A stretch of 64,000 nucleotides of DNA from Streptomonospora salina (GTDB taxonomy: Bacteria; Actinomycetota; Actinomycetes; Streptosporangiales; Streptosporangiaceae): contig NZ_JACHLY010000001.1 of assembly GCF_014204715.1 (NCBI RefSeq), positions 62,001 to 126,000 on the forward strand, given 5' to 3'. Within the stretch, counting starts at the first letter, position 1. The number at the start of each line of letters is the position of its first letter. Below, piece after piece: positions 34,424-42,138 of this stretch. Below the pieces are notes generated by a model that saw only the letters and a list, made by a program, of their open reading frames with translations, made no database searches and was not told the origin of the DNA. The position numbers and the translations under genes are program-made.

Positions 34424-35003
34424 ATGCAGCTCCGGTACTCCTTCCGCCTGCACCCCAACGGCCCCCAGCGCCAAGCGCTGGCGCGAGCGTTCGGGTGCGC
34501 CCGCGTGGTCGACAACGACGCGCTGCGCGCACGGGAGACCGCCCGCACCGACGGCGGAGCGCTCCCCACGACGGGAGAACTGTCCCGGACAGCTGATCAC
34601 CGAACCGGAGAAGACCGACGAGCGCGCGTGGTCGGGCGAGGTGTCGGCCGTGGTCCTGCAACAGGCGCTGCGGGACCTGGACACCGCCTACCGGAACTTT
34701 TTCGACGCGCTGAAGGGAAAACGGCCGCGCACGGGCGCACCCCGGTTCGAATCCAAAAGGGACACCCGTCAGGCCGTGCGGTTCACCGCCAACGCCCGCC
34801 GGAGGATCACGACCGGCGGCGACCTGTCGCTACCCAAGATCGGGAACGTGCGCGTGACGTGGTCCCGCGCGCTACCGTCGGTGCCGTCGTCGGTGACCGT
34901 GGCCAAAGACAGCGCGGAACGGTACTTCGCGTCTTTCGTCGTCGAGACCGGCCGGGACGAGACGCTGCCCGAGACCACCGGCGAGGTCGGCGTCGACCTC
35001 GGG
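34424..35003 (+). pseudogene. tnpB: tnpB fragment (IS200/IS605, RNA-guided nuclease family), frameshifted and truncated
   Basis: The first 55 codons from ATG 34424 encode the TnpB N-terminal domain (MQLRYSFRLHPNGPQRQALARAF...ARVVDNDALRARE). Near 34590 the similarity moves to another frame: LITEPEKTDERAW, VSAVVLQQALRDLDTAYRNFF, KRPRTGAPRFESKRD, GDLSLPKIGNVRVTWSRALPS and ASFVVETGRDETLPETTGEVGVDLG, whose Asp (34995-34997) is the first RuvC residue. The rest of the nuclease, including the zinc finger and later RuvC residues, is gone. The element cannot make an active protein. The closest intact relatives are actinobacterial IS605 TnpB proteins of about 370 residues. Confidence 0.85.
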
Positions 35004-35046
35004 TTTGTGTTCAGGCTGATGGAGGGGGTGAGCGTGCCGCGGCCGG

Positions 35047-35569
35047 GACTGGTCGGACCGTGGTCGCACAAGTACCCGCACCTGGGTGTGCCCGGACCCG
35101 CCATCGGGTTCCTGCAGCAGTGCGTGCGCTGGTGGGACCGCCGGCTCAAGGGCGTGGACAACGACATCATGAGCGAGTCGACGGTGCGGACCTGGATGCG
35201 GGCGAGCATGCCGCCCCCACCGCCTACGAGGAGCGGCCCGGCCGCTGGGTGGGCGAGCCCCGCTGGTCCTCCCCGCGCGTCGGCCGCCGTACCCACCCGC
35301 TGGCCAAGGACCGCATCGCCGAGCCCGGCGAGGCGGTCGGCTCCGGGAGCGCATCGGTGGAGTCGCCGCTGACCGTGGGGCAGTACGCGGGCAAGCGGTG
35401 CTGCCCCGGCGGGAACGCCTGAGCCGAGGGCACGCCCCCGCTGGAGACGACCCGCCTGGCTCCGGGCGGTCGGCAGTGGAAGGTCGAGCGCGACCTGGTC
35501 GACTACGAGCCGTCGCTGCGGGTGGCCGCGCGCACCTGGAACACGGTCGTCCCGCGCGACCACGTCTGA
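35047..35569 (+). pseudogene. Decayed S15/CocE-NonD family hydrolase fragment
   Basis: Right after the TnpB fragment the same frame reads VGPWSHKYPHLGVPGPAIGFLQQCVRWWDRRLKGVDNDIM, the late catalytic-domain segment of peptidase S15/CocE esterases (GPWSH holds the catalytic His). A frameshift near 35215 continues as YEERPGRWVGEPRWSSPRV and SPLTVGQYAGKRCCPGGNA, stopping at 35420-35422. A last piece, LETTRLAPGG...YEPSLRVAARTWNTVVPRDHV, ends at 35569 and resembles the family C-terminus. More than 300 residues are missing. It is a gene remnant, probably cut by the adjacent insertion. Confidence 0.7.
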
Positions 35570-35634
35570 GGGCGCCGCAGTGTGGGCCGCGCCCGCTCGG
35601 TCGCCGGGGCCCGTGCGCCGCCCGCGGCGCGGGT

Positions 35635-36333
35635 TCACTCCGCCCCGGAGGACGGGGAACTCGCGCAGGAGCCCAGGTAGGTGACCCGGGTGCGTTCGGT
35701 GTGGTCGCTCATCAACCGGGCGGCCTCCTCTGGGCTGCCCGCCTGGACGGCGTCGATGATCCCGGCGTGCTCGTCCCAGGAGGCCATGCCGCGCGAGCGC
35801 GCGATGGGAGCGTAGTACCAGCGCACCCGCCGGTCGACCTGTGCGGCCAGCTCGGCCAGGACGCGGTTTCCCGAGGCTTCGATGACGCCGCGGTGGAAGT
35901 CGGCGTTGGCGGTGACCACCGAGTCGACGTCGGCGTCGGCGACCGCGTCGACGCCGGCGCGCCACAGGTCGCGCAGGTGCTCGACCCGGTCGGGTCCGGC
36001 GGACCGGGCCGCCAGGCGCGCGGCCTCGGTTTCGAGGACGGCGCGCACCGCCAGCAGCTGGTCGGCCTCGCTCTCGGTGGGGGTATGCACGAAGGCGCCG
36101 TAGCCGGGACGCAAGTCCACCCAGGCTTCGTTGCTCAGCCGCTGGAGGGCTTCGCGCACCGGCTGGCGCGAGACTCCGAGCTGCTCGGCGAGCTCGCTCT
36201 CGACCAGGTGCCGGCCGGGCGGGAGCTCCCGGGTGATGATGAGGTTGAGGAGGGTCTCGTAGACCGACTCGCGGAGCGGGACGGGACGCTGCACCCGCCC
36301 GCCCAGCGCGGCCTTCAACGGCTGTGTGGTCAT
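35635..36333 (-). CDS. FadR-subfamily GntR regulator, probable regulator of the oxalate locus
   Basis: 232 residues. N-terminal winged HTH (about 18-85): VYETLLNLIITRELPPGRHLVESELAEQLGVSRQPVREALQRLSNEAWVDLRPGYGAFV. C-terminal FCD effector domain (about 92-215) with likely metal-binding positions in ANADFHRGVIEASGN, the HAG of WDEHAGIIDAV and MSDHTERTR. FCD regulators usually bind a carboxylic acid that releases them from a short palindrome. A palindrome GTAGACAGTCTAC lies 39 bp upstream of the ATG (36333), and related sites precede six other transcription units in the next 15 kb, so I infer control of the oxalate/formate genes, with autoregulation. Ligand (oxalate, oxalyl-CoA, glyoxylate, formate) is unknown. 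Confidence 0.88.
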   Translation of the reverse strand: MTTQPLKAALGGRVQRPVPLRESVYETLLNLIITRELPPGRHLVESELAEQLGVSRQPVREALQRLSNEAWVDLRPGYGAFVHTPTESEADQLLAVRAVLETEAARLAARSAGPDRVEHLRDLWRAGVDAVADADVDSVVTANADFHRGVIEASGNRVLAELAAQVDRRVRWYYAPIARSRGMASWDEHAGIIDAVQAGSPEEAARLMSDHTERTRVTYLGSCASSPSSGAE

Positions 36334-36371
36334 GCCGCTCCTGCCCGTCGCACGGTGCTCGATCGAATGAT

Positions 36372-36384
36372 GTAGACAGTCTAC
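36372..36384. promoter_or_regulatory. GntR operator candidate 1 (gntR promoter)
   Basis: GTAGAC-A-GTCTAC, perfect arms of 6 bp, between the divergent gntR and panE-like genes, 39 bp from the gntR start. Most divergent member of the operator set, as expected for an autoregulatory site. Confidence 0.65.
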
Positions 36385-36611
36385 GAAATCCCGGCCGTGC
36401 CCGCAGTCCGAGCGGCGATCGCGGACCCGCGGGCGTCCCGCCGGCCCGCGATCGCACGGGGCGCTCCCGGCGGCGCGCCGACCGCCGCAGCCGCGCCCGC
36501 CCCCTGCGAACGAGGGTTCGGCGACGGAGAAGAACCGATGAAGTTACTTCTCGCCTGCATTCACCCGTTCCTTTTCCGCTGCCGACCCCTCGCCCGTGCA
36601 CCATCGTCAGC

Positions 36612-36627
36612 ATACTGTATACAGAAT
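36612..36627. promoter_or_regulatory. GntR operator candidate 2 (panE-like promoter)
   Basis: ATACTGTATACAGAAT contains the perfect palindrome CTGTATACAG at 36615-36624, about 30 bp from the ATG at 36655. Also contains TACTGT, a plausible TAnnnT -10 element. Closest copy to the consensus. Confidence 0.75.
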
Positions 36628-36654
36628 CGTTCGGGCGAGAGAACGGAGCACAGT

Positions 36655-37656
36655 ATGAGAATCGCCATCCTCGGCGCCGGCGCGATCGGCGCCTACGCGG
36701 GCGCCGCCCTGCACCGCGGCGGTGCCGACGTCCACCTGATCGCCCGGGGGCCCCACCTTGAGGCGCTGCGGGCCGAGGGCGTCCGCGTCCTCAGCGACCG
36801 GGGCGACTTCACCGCCCGGCCCGACGCCACCGACGACCCCCGCGAGATCGGGCCGGTCGACGTCGTCTTCCTCGGGCTCAAAGCCCAGCACTACGCGGCC
36901 TGCGGGCCGATGCTGCGCCCGCTCATGGGCCCGGGCACCGCCGTGGTCGCCGCGCAGAACGGCATCCCCTGGTGGTATTTCCACGGCACCTCGGGGCCCC
37001 TGGCCGAGCACCGGGTGCACACCGTCGACCCGGGCGGCTCGGTGAGCCGGGCGATCCCCGTCGAGCGCGCCGTCGGCTGCGTCGTCTACGCCGCGACCGA
37101 GATCGAGGCGCCCGGCGTGGTGCGCCACCTGGAGGGCACCCGCTTCTCCATCGGCGAGCCCGACGGCAGCGCCTCCCGGCGCTGCACCGGCTTCAGCGAG
37201 GCGATGAAGGCCGGGGGCCTGAAGTGCCCGGTCGAACCGGAACTGCGCGAGGACATCTGGGTCAAGCTGATGGGCAACATCACCTTCAACCCCCTCAGTG
37301 CGCTGACCCGCTCCACCATGGCCCAGATCTGCGGCGGGCGCTCCACCCGCGAGCTGGCGCGGGCGATGATGAACGAGACGCTCGGGGTGGCCTCGCGCCT
37401 GGGCATCGATCCCGCGATCTCCGTCGAGCGCCGCCTGGCCGGCGCCGAGCGCGCCGGCGACCACCGCACCTCCACCCTGCACGACGTCGAGCGCGGCCGG
37501 CCCATGGAACTCGACGTCATCCTCACCGCCGTCGTCGAACTCGCCGACCTGGTCGGCGCCGAGGTTCCCGCCCTGCGCACCGTCGACGCGGTGTCCCGAC
37601 TGCTCAACGACCGGCTGGTCGACGGAAGCGTGGCCGACCGCATGGCCGCCGCCTGA
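36655..37656 (+). CDS. PanE-like reductase, candidate oxalyl-CoA reductase
   Basis: 333 residues of the ketopantoate reductase family. NADP-binding GAGAIGAYAG (residues about 7-16), GLKAQHY, NGIPWWYF (glycine/asparagine turn at the NADP site), and the catalytic lysine region WVKLMGNITFNPLSALT, where the Lys and Asn are the active residues of PanE. The canonical reaction is ketopantoate to pantoate, but the location next to formyl-CoA transferase and oxalate transport genes and the operator in front point to another substrate: in Methylobacterium extorquens a PanE homologue (PanE2) is the oxalyl-CoA reductase that gives glyoxylate. I infer the same role. ATG at 36655; a start at 36538 is unlikely. 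Confidence 0.85.
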   Translation: MRIAILGAGAIGAYAGAALHRGGADVHLIARGPHLEALRAEGVRVLSDRGDFTARPDATDDPREIGPVDVVFLGLKAQHYAACGPMLRPLMGPGTAVVAAQNGIPWWYFHGTSGPLAEHRVHTVDPGGSVSRAIPVERAVGCVVYAATEIEAPGVVRHLEGTRFSIGEPDGSASRRCTGFSEAMKAGGLKCPVEPELREDIWVKLMGNITFNPLSALTRSTMAQICGGRSTRELARAMMNETLGVASRLGIDPAISVERRLAGAERAGDHRTSTLHDVERGRPMELDVILTAVVELADLVGAEVPALRTVDAVSRLLNDRLVDGSVADRMAAA

Positions 37657-37745
37657 GGCCCTGCCCTGCCCCGTGTCCGGCGAGGGGACGCCCCCTGCCG
37701 CCGCCCCCTCGCCTGCGATCCCTTGCCCGCCCTCGGAGTGCCGCA

Positions 37746-37759
37746 TACTGTAGACAATA
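37746..37759. promoter_or_regulatory. GntR operator candidate 3 (fdhA promoter)
   Basis: ATACTGTAGACAAT: left arm identical to site 2 (ATACTGTA), right arm degraded (GACA). It lies 59 bp upstream of the formate dehydrogenase catalytic gene. Confidence 0.6.
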
Positions 37760-37817
37760 TTGCTGTGATGTAATTGACACACCGCAGCGGCGACGAGATC
37801 CAAGCGAGGCCTTGAAG

Positions 37818-39788
37818 ATGCGATCGGACGACCACCAGCCCAGCAGCTACGAACGCCTCACCCGCCCGCTCGTCCGTGAGGACGGCCGGCTGCGTCCCGC
37901 CTCGTGGGACGAGGCGCTGGACCGCGCGGCCGAGGGCTTCCGCGCCGGCGTCCAGCGCCACGGCCCCGACACGTTCGGCATGCTCTCCTGCGCACGCGCC
38001 ACCAACGAGATGAACTTCGTGGCCCAGAAGTTCAGCCGCGTCGTCATGGGCACCAACAACGTCGACTCCTGCAACCGCACGTGCCACGCACCGAGCGTGG
38101 CCGGACTGGCCGCAGCCTTCGGTTCCGGAGGGGGCACCTCCTCCTACGCCGACGTCGAGGACACCGACCTGATCATCGTGTGGGGCGGCAATCCGCGCTT
38201 CGCGCACCCGATCTTCTTCCAGCACGTCCTCAAGGGCGTGCACAAGGGCGCCCGACTGGTCGTGGTCGACCCCCGCCGGACCTCCTCGGCCCAGTGGGCC
38301 GACCGCTGGCTGGGCCTCAACGTCGGCACCGACATCCCGCTGGCCCACGCGATCGGACGCGAGATCATCCACGCCGGGCTGACCAACGACGCCTTCATCC
38401 AGCGCGCCACCACCGGCTTCGAGGAGTACCGCGAGCTGGTCGAGCCCTGGACCCCGGCTGCGGCCGAGGCCGAGACGGGCGTGCCGGCCGAGGCCGTGCG
38501 CGAACTGGCCCACGCCTACGCCACCGCCGAGCGGGCGCAGCTGTCGTGGACGCTGGGCATCACCGAGCACCACAACGCCACCGACAACGTCAAGGCGCTG
38601 ATCAACCTCGCCTTGCTGACCGGGCACGTGGGCCGCCACGGATCCGGTCTGCAGCCGCTGCGCGGGCAGAACAACGTGCAGGGCGGCGGCGACATGGGCG
38701 CCATCCCCGACCGGCTGGCCGGCTTCCAGGACATCCTCGATCCCGAGGTCCGCTCGCGCTTCGAGTCGGTCTGGAACACCACCATCCAGCCGCACAAGGG
38801 CAAGACGCTGACCCAGATGTTCGAGGCGATGGACGAGGACGAGCTCAAGACGCTCTACGTCATCGGCGAGAACCCGGTGCAGTCTGAGCCCGAGACCTTC
38901 ACCACCACCCGCCGGCTGCAGCGGCTGGACCACCTGGTGGTGCAGGACATCTTCCTGACCAGAACCGCCGAACTGGCCGACGTGGTGCTGCCGGCCAGCG
39001 CCTCCTGGTGCGAATCCGACGGCACCTTCACCAACAGCGAGCGCCGCGTGCAGCTGGTGCGCAAGGCGCTGGACCCGCCGCCGGGGGCGCGCGACGACAT
39101 CGAGATCATGTGCGACCTGGCCCAGCGCCTGGGCCACGCCTGGCAGCGCCCTGAAGCCGAGGAGATCTGGGACGAGCTGCGCAGCCTCTCCCCGATCCAC
39201 CGCGGCATGAGCTACCGGCGGCTGGAAGAGTTGCAGGGCATCCAGTGGCCCTGCTTCTCCGAGGACAGTCTGGAACCCGGCTACCTGCACCACCGGCTGT
39301 GGTCGACCGATCCCCGGCAGCGCGGCGCGCCCGCGCCCTTCGGCATCGTGGGCCACTCCCCGCCGGTCGACCTGCTCGACGAGGACTATCCCTTCCGCCT
39401 GACCACGGGCCGCCGGCTGGACGACTACAACACCGGCGTGCAGACCAGCGGCTTCTCCTCGCCCATGCGGCGCGGGGAGGCGCTGGACCTCTCGCCCGAG
39501 GACGCCCGGCGGCTGGACATCGCCGACGGCGAGACCGTACGGGTCGCCTCGCGCCGCGGATCGGTGCTGGTTCCCGCCGCGGTCTCCGCGCAGATGCGCG
39601 CGGGGCTGGTCTTCATGACCTTCCACTTCCCCGATCAGGTCGACACCCAGCTGCTGACCATCGACGCCACCGACCCCGACGCCGGCACCGCCGAGTACAA
39701 GGCGGCGGCCGTGCGCATCGAGAAGACCGCCGAGGACACCGCACCCGCAGGGGCGGCCGGCCATGCGCCGGTTCCGGCATCGCCCTAG
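37818..39788 (+). CDS. NAD-linked formate dehydrogenase, catalytic molybdopterin part (split alpha subunit)
   Basis: 656 residues carrying the molybdopterin oxidoreductase and molydopterin-dinucleotide-binding domains. Active-site motif TNNVDSCNRTCHAPSVAGLA puts the catalytic Cys at C89 next to H90; other landmarks are VWGGNPRFAHP, GHVGRHGSGLQPLRGQNNVQGGGDMG and the C-terminal domain PFRLTTGRRLDDYNTGVQT. It oxidises formate to CO2. Its N-terminus begins at LTRPLVREDG, exactly where a full FdhA would follow its Fe4S4 domain; that missing domain is encoded at the C-terminus of the separate gene at 42139. No Sec codon: C89 is TGC. ATG at 37818; ends 328 bp before fdhB with a hairpin at 39841. 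Confidence 0.92.
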   Translation: MRSDDHQPSSYERLTRPLVREDGRLRPASWDEALDRAAEGFRAGVQRHGPDTFGMLSCARATNEMNFVAQKFSRVVMGTNNVDSCNRTCHAPSVAGLAAAFGSGGGTSSYADVEDTDLIIVWGGNPRFAHPIFFQHVLKGVHKGARLVVVDPRRTSSAQWADRWLGLNVGTDIPLAHAIGREIIHAGLTNDAFIQRATTGFEEYRELVEPWTPAAAEAETGVPAEAVRELAHAYATAERAQLSWTLGITEHHNATDNVKALINLALLTGHVGRHGSGLQPLRGQNNVQGGGDMGAIPDRLAGFQDILDPEVRSRFESVWNTTIQPHKGKTLTQMFEAMDEDELKTLYVIGENPVQSEPETFTTTRRLQRLDHLVVQDIFLTRTAELADVVLPASASWCESDGTFTNSERRVQLVRKALDPPPGARDDIEIMCDLAQRLGHAWQRPEAEEIWDELRSLSPIHRGMSYRRLEELQGIQWPCFSEDSLEPGYLHHRLWSTDPRQRGAPAPFGIVGHSPPVDLLDEDYPFRLTTGRRLDDYNTGVQTSGFSSPMRRGEALDLSPEDARRLDIADGETVRVASRRGSVLVPAAVSAQMRAGLVFMTFHFPDQVDTQLLTIDATDPDAGTAEYKAAAVRIEKTAEDTAPAGAAGHAPVPASP

Positions 39789-39840
39789 CGGCGGCGACCG
39801 CCGCGGCCCGCCGGCCCGGACCGCGGGGTCCGGGCCGCGG

Positions 39841-39875
39841 CCCCGGGTGCGCTGTTCGCCACCACGCACCCGGGG
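39841..39875. terminator. Hairpin downstream of the FDH catalytic gene
   Basis: An 11-bp stem CCCCGGGTGCG / CGCACCCGGGG with a 13-base loop starts 52 bp after the stop of fdhA. The flanking sequence can extend the stem. Likely terminator. Confidence 0.5.
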
Positions 39876-40067
39876 CGCGGGCCGCGGCTACGCGTCGGGG
39901 GCCGCACCGGCCGAGCGGATCCGGTGCGGCCCCGAAGTGCGGTACGGACGCGGCGTCTGCGGATGCGCCTCCCGGGTGCCTGCCCCGCGCGGCGCAGGCG
40001 CTGCCACCTGCAGCACAGCACGCCGACACGGACGCGGACAGGGGGTTGCCCACGGGAGGAATGAAGC

Positions 40068-40087
40068 ATACTGTAGCCCGTATACAA
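40068..40087. promoter_or_regulatory. GntR operator candidate 4 (NuoE-NuoF promoter)
   Basis: ATACTGTA, five bases, TATACAAA: two half sites instead of one compact palindrome. It is 30 bp upstream of the GTG at 40117, the same relation as sites 2, 6 and 7. Confidence 0.6.
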
Positions 40088-40116
40088 AGTCTGTGACCTG
40101 GCTTACATGATTCGAG

Positions 40117-42129
40117 GTGACCGGGGACGTGGACCTGCACTTCCTGGACGCAGTGCCCGAGGACGCCGAACGCGAGGCCGTGGACGCCGTCCTGGGTCCG
40201 CCGGATTCGGGATGGGACGGCGGCACCCGCCACGCGTCCGATCTGCGCTTCGCCGAGGGCGGCCACGTCGCCCGCGGCAGGCGCGACCTGCTGCTTCCGG
40301 CCCTGCACGCCGTCAACGACCGCGTGGGCTGGATCAGCCGGGCCGCGCTCGACTACATCTGCCGCCGACTGACGATCCCGCCGGCCGAGGCCTACGGCGT
40401 GGCGACCTTCTACGCCATGTTCGCACTCGAACGGCGCCCCCGCCGGGTGGTGCACGTATGCACCGACATCGCCTGCGCGGCAAAGGACTCCGCGAGCCTG
40501 TGCGCGCAGATGCGCGAGCGCGCCGGGGGGCCGGGCGGCGACGACGGGGAGTTCACCTGGCACGAGAGCCCGTGCCTGGGCCTGTGCGAACGCGCGCCCG
40601 CCGCGGTGTCACTGCAGGCCGGCGACCCGCCCCGCTACAGCGTCGCCGCCCCGGCACGCGCCGGCGAGATCATCCCCGAGCCGGGCGAGGTACCCGCCGG
40701 CGACACGCCCGCGGCCCCCGCGGCCGACGGACACGGCGCACCGGGCGACAGCCACGGGCCCCCGCTCGGCGGGGGCCGCCCGCAGCGCCGCACCACGTTC
40801 TCCCCCGACACGCTTCCCGGTCCCGCGCCCGAACCGCCGCCCCACGCCGCGGTCCCCCAAGCCGGCGACCCCGACCTCGTCCTGCTGCGCCGCATCGGCG
40901 TGGTCGACCCCACCAGCCTGGACGACTACCGCGCCAACGGCGGCTACGCGGCGCTCCGCGAAGCGATGCGCCTGGGGCCCAGCGGCGTCATCCGGGAGGT
41001 CGCCGACTCGGGGCTGGTCGGGCGCGGCGGCGCCGCCTTCCCGACCGGCCGCAAATGGGACGCAACCGCCAAACGACCCGAAACCCCGCGCTACGTCATC
41101 TGCAACGCCGACGAAAGCGAGCCGGGAACCTTCAAGGACCGGGTCCTCATGGAGGGCGACCCGTTCGCGGTCGTCGAGGCGCTGACCATCGCCGGCTACG
41201 CCAACAACGCCGCCGTCGGCTACATCTACATCCGCGGCGAGTACCCGCGGGCGCTGTGGCTGCTGGAGAACGCCGTCGAGCTGGCCCGGGAGCGCAACCT
41301 GCTGGGTACCGACATCCTCGGGTCCGGGTTCGACTTCGACATCGAGATCCGCCGCGGCGCCGGCGCCTACATCTGCGGTGAGGAGACCGCGATCTTCAAC
41401 TCGATCGAAGGGCTGCGCGGCGAGCCCCGCAGCAAACCGCCCTTCCCCGTCGAGCGCGGCGTCTTCGGCAAACCGACGGCCATCAACAACGTCGAAACCC
41501 TGGTCAACGTACTGCCGATCGTGCTGCACGGCGGCCCCGCCTACGCCTCCGTCGGCACCGGCCGATCCACGGGCCCCAAGCTCTTCTGCGTCTCCGGCGC
41601 CGTCGAGCGCCCCGGCGTCTACGAGGTGCCCTTCGGCGCCGACCTGCGCGCGCTCATGGAGATGTGCGGCGGCGCGGGCACCGGCCCCGACGGAGCGCAG
41701 CGCCTACCGCGGGCGGTGCTGCTCGGCGGGGCCGCCGGCGGGTTCGTCCGCGGCGACGAGCTCGACATCCCCCTGACTCTGGAAGGCGCACGCGACGCCG
41801 GGGCCACCCTGGGCTCGGGCGTCATCCTCGTACTCGACGACGACGTCGACCTCACCGCGATCCTCGTGCGCATCGCGGCGTTCTTCCGCGACGAGTCCTG
41901 CGGCCAGTGCGTGCCCTGCCGGGTGGGCACCGTCCGGCAGGAGGAGGCGCTGGTGCGGCTCTCCCGGGAAACGGGGGCACGCGACACCGACCTGGCGCTG
42001 CTGCGCGAGGTCGGCGACGCGATGCGCGACGCCTCGATCTGCGGGCTGGGCCAGACCGCCTGGAACGCGGTCGAGTCGGCGATCGACCGGCTGGGCGCGT
42101 TCGGCCCGCAGGAGGAATCAACCCGTTAA
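40117..42129 (+). CDS. NuoE-NuoF fusion: formate dehydrogenase NADH/FMN subunit
   Basis: 670 residues. N-terminal thioredoxin-like 2Fe-2S domain (about 40-165) with cluster cysteines C115, C120, C153 and C157 in the normal spacing. A Pro-rich linker of about 70 residues leads to a NuoF domain (about 245-660): NADH/FMN motif GRGGAAFPTGRKW, ICNADESEPGTFKDR, GAGAYICGEETA and the 4Fe-4S ligands SCGQCVPCRVGT plus a late Cys in ASICGLGQ. It passes electrons from the formate site to NAD, as in soluble FdsABG enzymes, where NuoE and NuoF are usually separate. GTG at 40117. It stops 9 bp before the Fe-S subunit gene and is co-transcribed with it. Confidence 0.93.
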   Translation: MTGDVDLHFLDAVPEDAEREAVDAVLGPPDSGWDGGTRHASDLRFAEGGHVARGRRDLLLPALHAVNDRVGWISRAALDYICRRLTIPPAEAYGVATFYAMFALERRPRRVVHVCTDIACAAKDSASLCAQMRERAGGPGGDDGEFTWHESPCLGLCERAPAAVSLQAGDPPRYSVAAPARAGEIIPEPGEVPAGDTPAAPAADGHGAPGDSHGPPLGGGRPQRRTTFSPDTLPGPAPEPPPHAAVPQAGDPDLVLLRRIGVVDPTSLDDYRANGGYAALREAMRLGPSGVIREVADSGLVGRGGAAFPTGRKWDATAKRPETPRYVICNADESEPGTFKDRVLMEGDPFAVVEALTIAGYANNAAVGYIYIRGEYPRALWLLENAVELARERNLLGTDILGSGFDFDIEIRRGAGAYICGEETAIFNSIEGLRGEPRSKPPFPVERGVFGKPTAINNVETLVNVLPIVLHGGPAYASVGTGRSTGPKLFCVSGAVERPGVYEVPFGADLRALMEMCGGAGTGPDGAQRLPRAVLLGGAAGGFVRGDELDIPLTLEGARDAGATLGSGVILVLDDDVDLTAILVRIAAFFRDESCGQCVPCRVGTVRQEEALVRLSRETGARDTDLALLREVGDAMRDASICGLGQTAWNAVESAIDRLGAFGPQEESTR

Positions 42130-42138
42130 GGAGGTCCG

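Larger units (their letters stand above)
33925..35634. mobile_element. Mobile-DNA scar between the hypothetical gene and the GntR gene
   Basis: This 1.7-kb stretch has no intact gene. It holds, in order, a group II intron tail on the reverse strand (33977-34009), about 400 bp of unassigned GC-rich sequence, a frameshifted tnpB fragment (34424-35003) and a decayed S15/CocE hydrolase fragment (35047-35569). The abrupt joints suggest repeated insertion and deletion. It borders the left side of the oxalate locus. Confidence 0.65.
39789..40116. other. Intergenic region between the two formate dehydrogenase transcription units
   Basis: 328 bp with a hairpin (39841-39875) after fdhA and an operator (40068-40087) just before the NuoE-NuoF gene. 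No coding sequence seen. The layout shows the two FDH genes are separately transcribed. Confidence 0.6.

Noticed and set aside
36538-36654. Earlier in-frame ATG for the panE-like gene (with a TTA codon)
   Set aside because: The reading frame would run through the operator and the extension is not conserved in PanE proteins; ATG 36655 fits the GAGAIG start.
37746-37817. Sigma-70-like promoter with TTGACA before fdhA (TTGACAC at 37774)
   Set aside because: TTGACA is downstream of the operator and has no -10 at suitable distance before the start codon.
38082-38087. Selenocysteine in the formate dehydrogenase
   Set aside because: The active-site codon is TGC (Cys), with no in-frame TGA in the catalytic motif.
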